Below, piece after piece: positions 36,321 to 47,087 of a stretch of DNA of 64,000 nucleotides. Location of the stretch: positions 32,339,701 through 32,403,700 of the forward strand of contig NC_079364.1 of NCBI RefSeq assembly GCF_021018895.1, written 5' to 3'. The notes beneath the pieces were generated by a model. The model was given only the letters and a program-made list of their open reading frames with translations, ran no database searches and had not been told where the DNA came from. The position numbers and the translations under genes were made by a program. Position 1 is the stretch's first letter. Every line of letters begins with the position of its first letter. The stretch is from Seriola aureovittata (lineage: Eukaryota; Chordata; Actinopteri; Carangiformes; Carangidae).

Positions 36321-36922
36321 TAGGGCTGTCACTTTTACAAAAAAATCAGGATTGGACGGATTTGAAATGACCCGCAATTCATTCAAATTAATTTGAATGT
36401 GCCCCCTCCCCTGCTCACTCACACCTGCTCCCCTAAAACACCACAGCACGTCATTATTTTCCTTACTTTAGAACCATTCTTCCAGCAATCATATGTTACA
36501 TTTTTAACGACTGTATTAACTCATCATTTTCTTTATGCCTGCCACTTCTACCCTGCTCTCAATGAACATTTTTTCAAACTCAAGTGTCAAAGTGCTACAG
36601 TAACACAGAACACACAGTACAGCAGACAACAGGAGGGAGTTCCCACACCTTTGAACTAAAAATGTAGCGGGGCAAAACATGGAACTGATATTCAAGCCAA
36701 AAAGTCTAATTTCTCATATTATTTGCCAGAAACACAAGTCTATCAACATGATCCAGATCAAGTGCAGCTCTCCTTTTATTAACAATATCACCTGCCGATG
36801 GTCTGATGCGCTTATAGAGACTGCAGACTACATTTCATACAGGTAATTACAGCTCGAATACGAACTTTACACCCCACGTTTGAATTAATCTTCGAATTTC
36901 AAATAAAAAGTGACAGCCCTTT
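36321..36922. mobile_element. hAT-type MITE
   Basis: The left end TAGGGCTGTCACTTTT (36321-36336) is mirrored at 36905-36922 (AAAAGTGACAGCCCTTTA). The length is about 600 bp with no transposase. The A/TAGGGCTGTCA terminus is hAT-like. An exact 8-bp target duplication was not evident. Confidence 0.65.
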
Positions 36923-37269
36923 AGTGACTCAGCTGCATGTATACTTACACACAGACACACACATACATGTGTGTGTAATATATATACATCGAGCTGCTCA
37001 TTACGAATCAGTATATACGTTTTATTATATATACATAATTATACTCGTTTTGTAGCATTCTGGTAAATAGAACCCTGTTTTTTCCTGTGTTCTCGTTGCC
37101 TCACTGCTCAGTCCCTAAGAATATAACATCCATAAAGTCTACACACAGGACAGCAGATAATTTAACTCAGCAGGATGAGGGACATCTATTGAAATGATGT
37201 GTCTTTCATCAGCGAGGCCTATCACTGTGTGAGTGAGTCGGCCGCACTAATGTGTCCGTGGCTCTTCAG

Positions 37270-37787
37270 GTTACTGTGTGGAACAGAGAGGGTGAGATTA
37301 AAGAACTGGTTATTACTGCTGCAGGAGATAATGACAGGAATATATCTCCCTCCTCCTCTCTCTTATCACTTCACCTCCATTTGCGTTCTCTCATCCATCG
37401 AGCTGCTCGTTACGTCTCAGTCAATGTCACACTTTACTCACTGCAGGAGCGAGGTTCACAGAGGAGGTGGAGTCTGACCGTGAAACAGCTCTGTGCTGTC
37501 GACTACATCTTACACCTGAGTGATGATTCCTGCAGGTAAGCAATGATCAATAACTGTAGCAGCTACTCACACTGCACTGCAGCAGCTCATACATCGACAC
37601 GACTTAGTGTGACGCTCTGTACTGCTTCTCTTTGATCAGCTGTGATCATGAAAGCAGGTGTGCGTGTATCTACCTGTGTGATATCATGTTCAGGTGACAG
37701 GTGTTGCAGCAGGAGCCTGTACTAATAATTAAAATCTGTCATCTCTGCAGAGAGAAGCAGGCGTTGTTGGGACACAGGTCAAAGTAA
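37270..37787 (+). CDS. Weak candidate exons of an unknown plus-strand gene
   Basis: An open frame runs 37252-37535. Within it, 37447-37535 has a CTCACTGCAG acceptor and a CAG/GTAAG donor and encodes SLTVKQLCAVDYILHLSDDS. A block at 37751-37787 (CTCTGCAG acceptor) continues in the right phase to EKQALLGHRSK and a TAA stop. Another acceptor-like site precedes 37270. No family was recognised and no upstream exons were found, so chance is a real alternative. Confidence 0.22.
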
Positions 37788-38339
37788 ATCTGAACACTCC
37801 TCACTCACTGTCAGGAAACATTGACTGTGATGATTCTGCAGCTGCTTCCCATTTTTATAAAGGAGATAAAACCGTTTTGGACAGAACTTTAGAAACAGCG
37901 TCACAGCTTCAGGCCCCTGCTGAGTGCTTCCATGGCAATAATTCACTGACATTTGATGGCTGGCGTTGCTAGGAGACCTGTCATTTTCAGAACATGGGGT
38001 TGCAGCAGCAGCATCGTCCACCTACATCAATTCAATAAAAAAAGTTTTATGTTTTACCAGCCTTTAGCTCATCATAACTGTCCTATCACTGACACACTGC
38101 AGTCACCTCCTGGTCAGTGTTCACATTCACAATATGTATACTCCAGGTCCAAATGTCACATGACTAGAATCTTTTATCTGGTTAAAGCATGTTGGTAAAA
38201 TGATAAAGTTTAAACACTGTATCAGGAAATTTTGGCTCTAAAACTGGATAAAAAAACGTACTGTATTACACTACCGTCTGATTCACTCAGCTGACCTGCG
38301 GCTGCAGCGTAATACAGTGCACTCCATAGATGAACTTAT

Positions 38340-38490
38340 GTGTAGGAATATGGTAGTTCAATGATTGAAAAATGTAGTGCCAAAGGAAAGGGCTATTTTC
38401 ACGGGAAGATACGGATATTGGATTGTTTTGGTGGCTGTTTTTGAAAATGTCTAAATCTCTGCTGGGTTGGTTTTCCTAACTGGGAGTGCG
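38340..38490. mobile_element. Partial copy related to the MITE at 8486-8922
   Basis: It shares GTAGTGCCAAAGGAAAGGGC with GTAGTTCCAAAGTAAAGGGC in the first MITE and continues to GAAAATGTCTAAATCTCTGC. It is diverged and incomplete. Confidence 0.45.
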
Positions 38491-38635
38491 TTGCCCAGGA
38501 TCTACCGTGGCTAATGTACCGACTATTCATGAGTGACTCACACAACCCAACATAAAAAAACACAAACTATCCCTTTAAATTAGACATCTCAGCTCCATTC
38601 GTCTGTCCATTCAGTGTTTTTGCTGGTTATAATCA

Positions 38636-38835
38636 CCTGAGTCCTGCACTACGAAGCAGGATTTGAGGTTATCGAGCTAACTTCAGGTTTAACTCTGGGT
38701 TTGTAGTCTTACAATGGTGGTTCACCATGGTAACTTACGCTGCGCTGCTAACCTGCTCCAGCAGGTTTAGTTTGAGATAACAGGTGAACGTGTATAACAG
38801 CCCCGCCTATTGTTAGACCAATTGAAACATGGCAT
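38636..38835. repeat. Dispersed repeat, copy 1
   Basis: Shared with 45400-45600: GAAGCAGGATTT, GGTTATCGAG, TAACTTCAGGTTTAACTCTG, then GGTGGTTCAC and CTAACCTGCTCC. This resembles a fish MITE with CAGGAT ends, but the class was not fixed. Confidence 0.55.
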
Positions 38836-41800
38836 TACCGTTCACGGAGGATCGAACGTTCAGGTAAATATTGCAATTCCACTTTCATATTATTAGCAAT
38901 ATCTTGCCTTAAGTTTGAGATTTTATTCTTTGCTGTTATTCTTATTTTCATTTACTATTGAACTTGGTAAACATGTATGTGTGCATATACTGTATATACT
39001 GTATATGTATGAGCAACATGTGCTTTTGTGTGTATGTGATAGCAGTTGTAACACAAAACTTCCCATTTTGGTGGAAGTACAGTGCACTATCTATCATTGT
39101 TTGGTCACACCGACATATTGAATACCTAAGTATTTTAAAATCAAGTACTCCAGTACTTTAACTGAAGTAAAAACTTGACTGAATGACTTTCACTTGTTTG
39201 GGAGTCATATTCGACCAGGATCTATGCTCTGACTAATGTAATGTAAGTGCTGTCATCACAGAGGTGGTTCTGAGGTGGTATTGAACAACAGACCACAACG
39301 CGAAGCTCAGACTGAACATGAGCAGAAGTGATCAGTCCAGAGTGACACCACAAAGCAAAGCTAGAGTACGTGTACAACAAGTTATTCACATGATGCTGCA
39401 TGTAGCATGTGAGTGGTTGAACACCAGCAGCAGAGTGCAGCCCTTTTGGATTAAAAATAGACTTTGGGAACCCTCCTGGGACGAGCCCACTCACCCTAAC
39501 ATATGGTTCCCCACCCTGGAAGTCAGACAGCAGAACATGACAAGGGAGAGGTTGATACCGCAGCAGAGATGACAGCAGACGTCAGATAGGTAGAAAATCC
39601 CAGAGAAGAAAGGCCAGTGATTCTACACAGGCCTCTGCCTCGGAGGGAAGCTGTCACTGTGGATTCAGGTGAGGAGTGTCCTCTCTGCTTCCCCCTCCTC
39701 TGTCTGTGAAACGATGTGAGCGCTCAGCCCTGTTCACCCTGCTCCCCTCCACACAGCTGCTCTCCACTGCTCAGGATCAGCCATGTGGAAAGGCCACACA
39801 GATGGTACCTCTGCAGCGGCAAGTGAACACCAGCTAACAGGACCAGTGTGTGGGGTTCAGGGCGGGTCTGTTGGCAGAATATAATATTCATAATTATGTT
39901 CTCATTAGTCTATGATCACTAATGATAGTTGTGTCTTCGTTAGGTTAGACACCTTTAGGGTTTTTATGTCACTTGAGGGCCACCGTAGTTCTCCTACTCT
40001 GGAGGGGGGAGGGGTATTCAGTTGGTTGCAATCTGTAAATTCACCACTAGATGGCAGTAAATGCTACACAGTGGTCCTTTAAGGCAGTTAAAGGTCAGTT
40101 TTCCCTACGAGCAGCTCCCTGACTGATGTGAATGACGTTACACAGCAGACACTTCATCTTCTGCAGTGTGGGCAGCTCCCTGGTTTTTGTTGTCAGGACT
40201 CTCTGGGTACATGAGAAGTCTCACACTCTCATTTTTTAAGGTCTATTTTCTGCATTTCTGAATTCACCAAGTTAAACATACACACGCACACAAACTAACC
40301 ACAAGAGGGAAGGGAACACAGCGGAGAACACAAGCAAAACAAGGAAAGAAAAGCACCAAATCTTAACAAACCACAGTCCACAGATGTTCTATGTTATAAA
40401 CAGTTGGGAACATAATAGTCCATCTTATTCTGAATGACACCTTCTGAAAGTCCAATCCATAAACACCTCATCATTTGGCCTTCAGTTACCTTTAAGGTTT
40501 TATTGCACCTGCTATATTAACAATCTCTCAATATGTTTTAGATGAAGAGGATAAAAAAACACTTGGAGCTGTTATGGGTGGATACAGGTTCTGTAAATGA
40601 TCATCACTGCCACTAGATGTCACACAAGCCCACCAGCATCTCAGAACAAAACAAATGCTGCGTCAGCCACAACACACCCATCCCTCTCTCCCTTCACACT
40701 CTCAGTCAGTAAGGTGTTATGAAGCCCAGCGAAAGCAGACATTAAAACACACAACAAAAAGCACAACTGAATAAAGTTACCCAACAAAAAAACAATCCAG
40801 CTACAACCATTAGCACATGCTGCGATAGACTCCACAGCAATGCTGACAGTTAGCCAGCTAGCAATAGCAACATTTGCCAAACACATTTATAGTACGGGTA
40901 ACAGCAGGTTAGCTAACGTTATCATGCTACTGCAGCCATCACTAATGAAAACAGACATGTAACGTTATGAACCATCAAGTTACTGACACATGGAGAAGAA
41001 AAAGCAGTTCTGAGCTCAGCTGGACCCTTTAGCAGCTCGTAGGGTTCTCCTCTCAGTAAATCTAGATCGGTGTTGGCTCCACGGTCGGACTAGGAAAAGA
41101 AATTCAAACTTGGACTGATCCACTGGGACCAGCCACAAGATGACACTGATGGAACTTGTAAAAACTTTATGGATGTTTTGACGATCCAAGTGGGAAATTT
41201 GATTTGCAATCAGGGGTACAGATAAAAAACAGATAAAAACAACACAAGTGCAATATACAGAATACAATAAAACAACAATGGAAAACATCAGACACTAAAA
41301 ACACAGAACACTTGAAAATGAATGAGTTTATATGTTCAGATGCAGCAGGGTTATTGCACATGGGATAAAGTTTTTAGTCCTATTGCACCTGAACCAGGGA
41401 ACTCTGAATCTTCAAACTCAGAATGAAGGGGGTGGGTTGTGCAGTCCATATGGATCTGGATGTAACCTGATCAGGTCTTGGCTAAAACTTGAATTAAATT
41501 AAAAACAAACCCGACAACGCCACCCTGGGAATTCCACCCAGGGAATACACAGTATTATTGAATACTACTTTGATTACACAAGTAAGTTTCACAAAGATTT
41601 AACAGAGACGTGGTTTCGAGATAAAAAGAGTTTTCTTTTGCATTTAATTTCAGTGATGCAACACTTAATACAAAACAGTAACAATAAAATAACATCAAAC
41701 AGAAGATTGGTCAGCATCTAGACTTCAGTGATCTTAGAATAATTAAAAACTAAACTAAGAAGAGAACTATAAGAAAATCAACAGGGAGGTGGAGAGCTGG

Positions 41801-42579
41801 ACTTAAACAGAAACATACAAAGGTGTCACACTTCTAGGTCGGCGTTAAAATAGAACACAACACACAAATCACCGTAAAATATAAAAGAGCACACAAGAAA
41901 TAAATAAATAAAATCACAAGGCCACCTTTAAATGTTAGCGCTAAACCACTTCTGTATGAATCAAATGATTTTAAACAATCACATTATATAAAATAAGCTT
42001 CACCACTACACCAAAATGTAAAACGTAAAATGTCTTCTGTACATTTACTGAAACTTACAATTGATTGATACAATTATCTTGGCTGTATAATACCCAATCA
42101 ATGCTTATGAGGTGGCAGCCATGGGGGAACACAGACAGCATTTGTTGCTTCCACAAAGTGTAATGGCACCAAACAGGGAACAGCAGCAAGAAGATCTGAA
42201 TGGCTAGTGTGCTACCACCTGTGTTTATGTGCTGCTAATTGGGGAACTTGCTGCAGGTGTGGGACCGGAAGGAGCTGGGATGCTGCAGTGGCTACACAGC
42301 AACCCCCAGTGGCGGGGAGGACATAACCGGTAACTGGTTACATGGACTTGCAGAGAACCTGCTGATTAAAGATGGCTGTCAGGGGATCAGTGGGACACCT
42401 GTCACCTTAGCAGCCACCTTTACCATCTGTCTCAGGTGTTTCTTGTCTTTCATTCTCAGGTTACCAGATGATCAAATCAGATCAGATCATCAAATGATAG
42501 GACAGATTCAATAAATTATTTATAAAATAAGGATATAACATATACACCATTCAGGAAGTACCAACATAGCTCTTCTTAC
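38836..42579. other. Intergenic, repeat traces only
   Basis: A LINE-tail-like block lies at about 41150-41400 (GATCCAAGTGGGAAATTTG, then ATTGCACATGGGATAAAG). No exon is supported. Several open frames here have no similarity that I recognise. Confidence 0.4.
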
Positions 42580-43175
42580 AGACTAACTATAACTAACTAA
42601 CTTACTAGAACTAACTACATTAACTGTAACTAACTATAACTAACTGTAATGAACTAAGACTAACTAAGACTAACTATAACTAACGCTAAGTAACCGCAAC
42701 TAACTATAACTAACATAACTGTAACTAACCATAACTAACCATAACTAACTATAACTAACTGTAACTAACTATAACTAACATAACTGTAACTTACCATAAC
42801 TAACGATAACTAACTGTAACTAACCATAACTAACCATAACTAACTATAACTAACTGTAACTAACTATAACTAGCATAACTGTAACTTACCATACCAAACT
42901 ATAACTAACTGTAACTAACATAACTGTAACTGACTATAACAAATTATAGCTAAATGTAACTAACTATAACTAGCATAACTAACTATAACTAATTTAAACT
43001 AACTGTATCTAACTGTTACTATGAGTAATTAGAACTAACTGTAACTAACTATAACTAACATAAATGTAACTAACTGTAACTAACATAAATGTAACTAATA
43101 TAAATGTAACTAACTGTAACTAACATAAATGTAACTGTAATTAAGTGTAACCACTATAACTAATTACAACTAACT
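42580..43175. repeat. Satellite array, TAACTATAAC-type, left part
   Basis: Degenerate 10-bp units (TAACTATAAC, TAACTGTAAC, TAACCATAAC) fill about 600 bp. A longer repeat is visible inside: the block from 42726 recurs at 42821 with one clear change (AACA to AGCA), giving a 95-bp higher-order unit. It is not the vertebrate telomere repeat. Confidence 0.9.
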
Positions 43176-43556
43176 TGTTATGGTTGTGATTTTGTCCCTC
43201 TCAGCAGGTCGATGCAGAGAGGGAGAGGGGGCGGGGCCGATCGACTCGGGGGCGGGGCCGGTCGACTCGGGGGCGGGGCCGGTCGACTCGGGGGCGAGGC
43301 TCATGAGTCACACCTGCCTTCCATCTGCAATTAAGTCCCTACTTACACCGCTCACGCTCTGGCTCCTGTGCAGAACTATTGCATTCCAGACTTTCCAGTA
43401 CTTTTCCCGTCGTGGTTTTTTGTGTTTTTGTAGTTTATTTGGTTTTCCTCGTTTGTCCCCCGCAAGGGTGTTTTTGGTTGTGTGCTTTTGTTAAATAAAT
43501 TCTTCTTTTGGAACGTCTCTGCATCTGGGTCCTGGTTCCGAGTTACCCCCGTAACA
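43176..43556 (+). mobile_element. Solo LTR inserted in the satellite, with GC-box repeats
   Basis: It begins TGTTATGGTTG and ends CCCCCGTAACA (TGTTA...TAACA), 381 bp, flanked on both sides by TAACT. AATAAA lies near 43494, followed by GCATCTGGGTCCTGG as in Gypsy LTRs. At about 43228-43300 a 21-bp unit is repeated three times plus a partial copy (GGGGGCGGGGCCGGTCGACTC type). Each unit contains a GGGGCGGGGC box that fits an Sp1/KLF site. Confidence 0.75.
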
Positions 43557-43710
43557 TAACTATAACTAACATAACTGTAACTAACTTTAACTAATTAAAA
43601 CTAATTGTAACTCACTATAACTAATTAAAACTACCCGTAACTAACTATAACTAAGTGTAACTAACTATAACTAACCGTAATTAACTGTAACTAACAATAA
43701 CTAACAAGTA
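43557..43710. repeat. Satellite array, TAACTATAAC-type, right part
   Basis: Continuation of the left array after the LTR insertion, more degenerate towards its end. Confidence 0.85.
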
Positions 43711-44239
43711 TTTACTGGTTGAACATACATTTAGAGCTGTATTTATATATATATTTAAAACAACGATTAGTTGCAGACTAATCATATGTTACAGTGTGAC
43801 CGTGTTGTAGAGTCTGTTCATGACGGAGGTGAAGCTGAAAGTTGATGAAATAATGCTTATTATGATTATTATTTGTTGGTTGTGCAGTGGTCTGAATAAG
43901 CGCTGAACAGCAGAATGAAGGGTGCCCTCATCCTCATCTGGGACCTGAAACAAACAGCCCTGCACAACTCTGGAGAGTAGTGTTGTTCATTTTCACATGA
44001 ATATAGCAGAGTTGCTCCATGAATAGAGCCCAGACATTCACTCGTCCATAATTCAGACACAGTTGATGTGAGTCTGCTCTCAGAGGTGTGTGTTGACAGT
44101 TCACCTGGGGTGCTGCTGCCGCTCCTGTTGGGCTCTTTCATGAGGGAAGATAGTGTTTCTGCAGGAGGCGTCATAGATGGTGCACGGCTTATTTCAAAGC
44201 ACCACAGTGTTAAAGTGACCCTGTGTTTGTGTGTGTGCG

Positions 44240-44280
<41 letters not shown>

Positions 44281-45399
44281 AGCTGACAGAGAGGCTGGCA
44301 GGAGCCTTATTCATTGAAATGGTGGTGTAAAGAGCAGCTTGTAGCCTAAGGCAGTGGTATGGATCTGAGGAGCAGGTGAGACTCTCACACCTGCCCTAAA
44401 AGCTTTCTAAAATAGATTTTCTTCCATCAAGGTAAGAGCATCACCTTAGGTGACTGCACAGATACAAAGTAGAGGTGAAGGTGTGTGTGAGTCAGTGTGT
44501 AAGCCTGTCTGCTCCTCTGTGTGCACTGGTCCACAGTGGTGTGGCATTCTCTCTGTTCTCACTAGTTTATATTCTATGATGTTGTTCTTAGGAACAGTGA
44601 TACGTACCAACACAATACAACTGAACCTGAACGTATTCAGAGTGATGAAACAAGATGATGTGGCAGATAATGAGTGTGTGTGAAACACACTTGGTACACA
44701 TCACAGGTGCTCTGTACAAATGAAGCAGTAGCCTCATGTCTCTAAACAATGGGAGTCCATACAGTCTCATTACTGATGTTTCACAGGGAGGAGGGAAACC
44801 TTCACATCCTGGTCTCTCCTTTTGGCGCATGTACTCCCTCTCTCTTGTTCTCTCAGCAGTTTCTCATGGCTCGCTGTGGCCGCCATTCACTCTGTGTGTC
44901 TCGTGAAAAAGGGAAGCACCTCACCTGGCACTGCTTCCATCAGCCCTCTCCACACCCCTCTCTCCTGCAGCTGGGTGCCGACCATGCCCATCCCCAGTGA
45001 TCTGTAGCACCTCAGTGAATTGTTTGTTTGTTGCGACACTTTTGACATTTGCCATGTTGTGATTGTGATATTTTAATCAACTGTTGAGGTGGGACACAAA
45101 GGGAGCAATATCATCAGACTGAGACTGAGTTCTAGAGATGAATTATTAACATGATAAACTGAACCAAACTTGAGTGATAGAATCAACCAGTATTTAAACA
45201 GATAATCAGTCTTAGTAACTCTCCACTTTATCTGAACCCAGCTGTGTCAGCGGACTACAACAGATGGAGACTGTGGGATCGCACTGGTCTCCACTGCTCA
45301 GATCCCACACTGTGTGCAGCCAGCATCCAGACCTGCAAGTTTTAATCCGGGCTTCACCTCTGACCTCAGTTTGACTCTGATACAGAACCTGTTCAGGAC
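43711..45399. other. Intergenic with one GT run
   Basis: A GT microsatellite is at 44226-44279. An 83-codon plus-strand frame at 44749-45000 has no recognised similarity. Nothing else is supported. Confidence 0.4.
44226..44279. repeat. (GT)n microsatellite
   Basis: GT run with a few interruptions at its left side (GCGTGTTTG). Confidence 0.9.
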
Positions 45400-45600
45400 C
45401 TGAGGTCTGGACTGAAGCAGGATTTAGGTTATCGAGGTAACTTCAGGTTTAACTCTGGGTTTTCAGTCCTACGAAGGTGGTTCACTTCTTACCAGGGTAA
45501 ATCTCCACGGTAACTGATACTGAACTCCTAACCTGCTCCCGATCAGATCCAACCTGTCAACAGCCAAACTACTGACCAATCAGATCACTGGAAAAACTGA
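45400..45600. repeat. Dispersed repeat, copy 2
   Basis: Same orientation and order of blocks as 38636-38835, with moderate divergence. Confidence 0.55.
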
Positions 45601-47087
45601 GTCATCATCCCTACAGGATCCTGACAGGGACAGAAGAGTTTACAATAAAGTGATCAATAATTAAGATCAGTAGATATTTGTGTAGTGGTAGTGGATGGTT
45701 TTGACTCTGGTTTCAAAACAGAGCTTCTAACAATCAGAGGAGAGTTTATCACTAAATAACTACATAATAACTACTGTAGCTTCATTTGACCTGAACACAG
45801 AATCTTTAATCGACAGGATTCCTGACAGTGATGAAGCTCTTACTCTCTTCTTCATCACTGCAGCTCAGAAGAACATAATAGAAAAGAAATAAAAACTAAA
45901 CCAATGATCCACACACTGCTCTGTTTCCATGGTTATAAATGAACATTTCAGTCAGACTGACTCATCAGACATCAGCTACGTCTCTCCTCTCTGCAGAAGA
46001 AAGTCTGACATTAACTTGAACTGTTTTATCTGCATCACATGCTCATAAACGTTTGTTCATCATCAGACTGAAGAAACTTGATCATTCATGGTCTTATTTA
46101 GTTTAATCTCAGCCTGACTTTACATTTCACCTTGTTGAATATCACATTATGACATCACTACATCTGAATTTACCCGCAGGTATCAGTGTTTCTTCTCATA
46201 TCATATTAATACTTTGTTCATGGTTCTAATTGCCATTGTCTATGATTAAAAACTTCCTCTTTCACATGAGCTGGGTGGTGGTGTTGTGCTGTGTGAAGCT
46301 GCATTTCACCCATTTAAACAGAAATTATTGTTAGTATAAGTAAAGAAAGGCTGAACACTGAGTGCAGGCTGTCAAATAAAATAGAATTTTTTATTAACCA
46401 CACCTGAACACAACATTGGTTCCTGGCTGATTAGATGAGCTATAACTTAATAACATAGGGAGGTGGTTTTTACTGTTGATGTCATATTCAGGAAAACAGA
46501 GGGTTCTTGTGACTTGACATTAATTCAGACACAATCTTTTTAATTACTGGCATTCATTCATTTAAAACCTGCTTCTTTCATTATGTGCTTGAATGACATG
46601 AAAGAGCAGGAAGTCTGACAGAGGAAGCTCTGCTGTCATGTTGAACACATGGACACAGAGAGATTAAGTTTCATACCTATACTGATGAGCCAGAGCATCA
46701 TGACCACTCTCAGGTGATGCTGCTCATCTTCTAACAACGCAGCATGTTGAGCTTTGGAGACATATCAACACGTGTTAAGACCTGAGCCACTGTGCGACAG
46801 TATGGTCAGACTACCGGGCTGCTCCGGGCCAGCAGAGGCCCGGGACAGGGCTCTGAGATGCTTATGGAGGAATGTGACAAAGCCACAGGTCGGTCAGAGC
46901 ACCTTGCTGCTCATCATGTTCTGGCTCATCAGTGAGGTACCTGTAGAAGCAGCTGTGAAGTGGTTTCTGCAGAAGCAGTGAGACATGAACAGCATTAACA
47001 CCTCAACATTTCCTTTAACACACACACATCTGCTGCACCCGGAGCGAAAACTGTTGTACAATGTGATCTCAGTCTGACGGGGGCCGT
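45601..47087. other. Downstream flank of uqcrfs1 with a possible poly(A) signal
   Basis: On the minus strand an AATAAA lies at 46395-46390, about 700 bp after the stop codon, so 46390-47087 could be the 3' UTR. A repeat-like block lies at about 46680-46985 (GATGAGCCAGAGCATCATGA), class not known. Confidence 0.35.

Noticed and set aside
36393..36659. An 88-codon open frame inside the hAT-like MITE
   Set aside because: It has no similarity to a transposase and lies in a non-autonomous element.
42580..43710. TAAC-rich array as an interstitial telomere
   Set aside because: The vertebrate telomere repeat is TTAGGG (CCCTAA). These units are TAACTATAAC variants with a 10-bp period and no runs of CCCTAA.
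44749..45007. Overlapping open frames of 83 and 61 codons
   Set aside because: No domain, no convincing splice sites and no signal sequence with a usable continuation.
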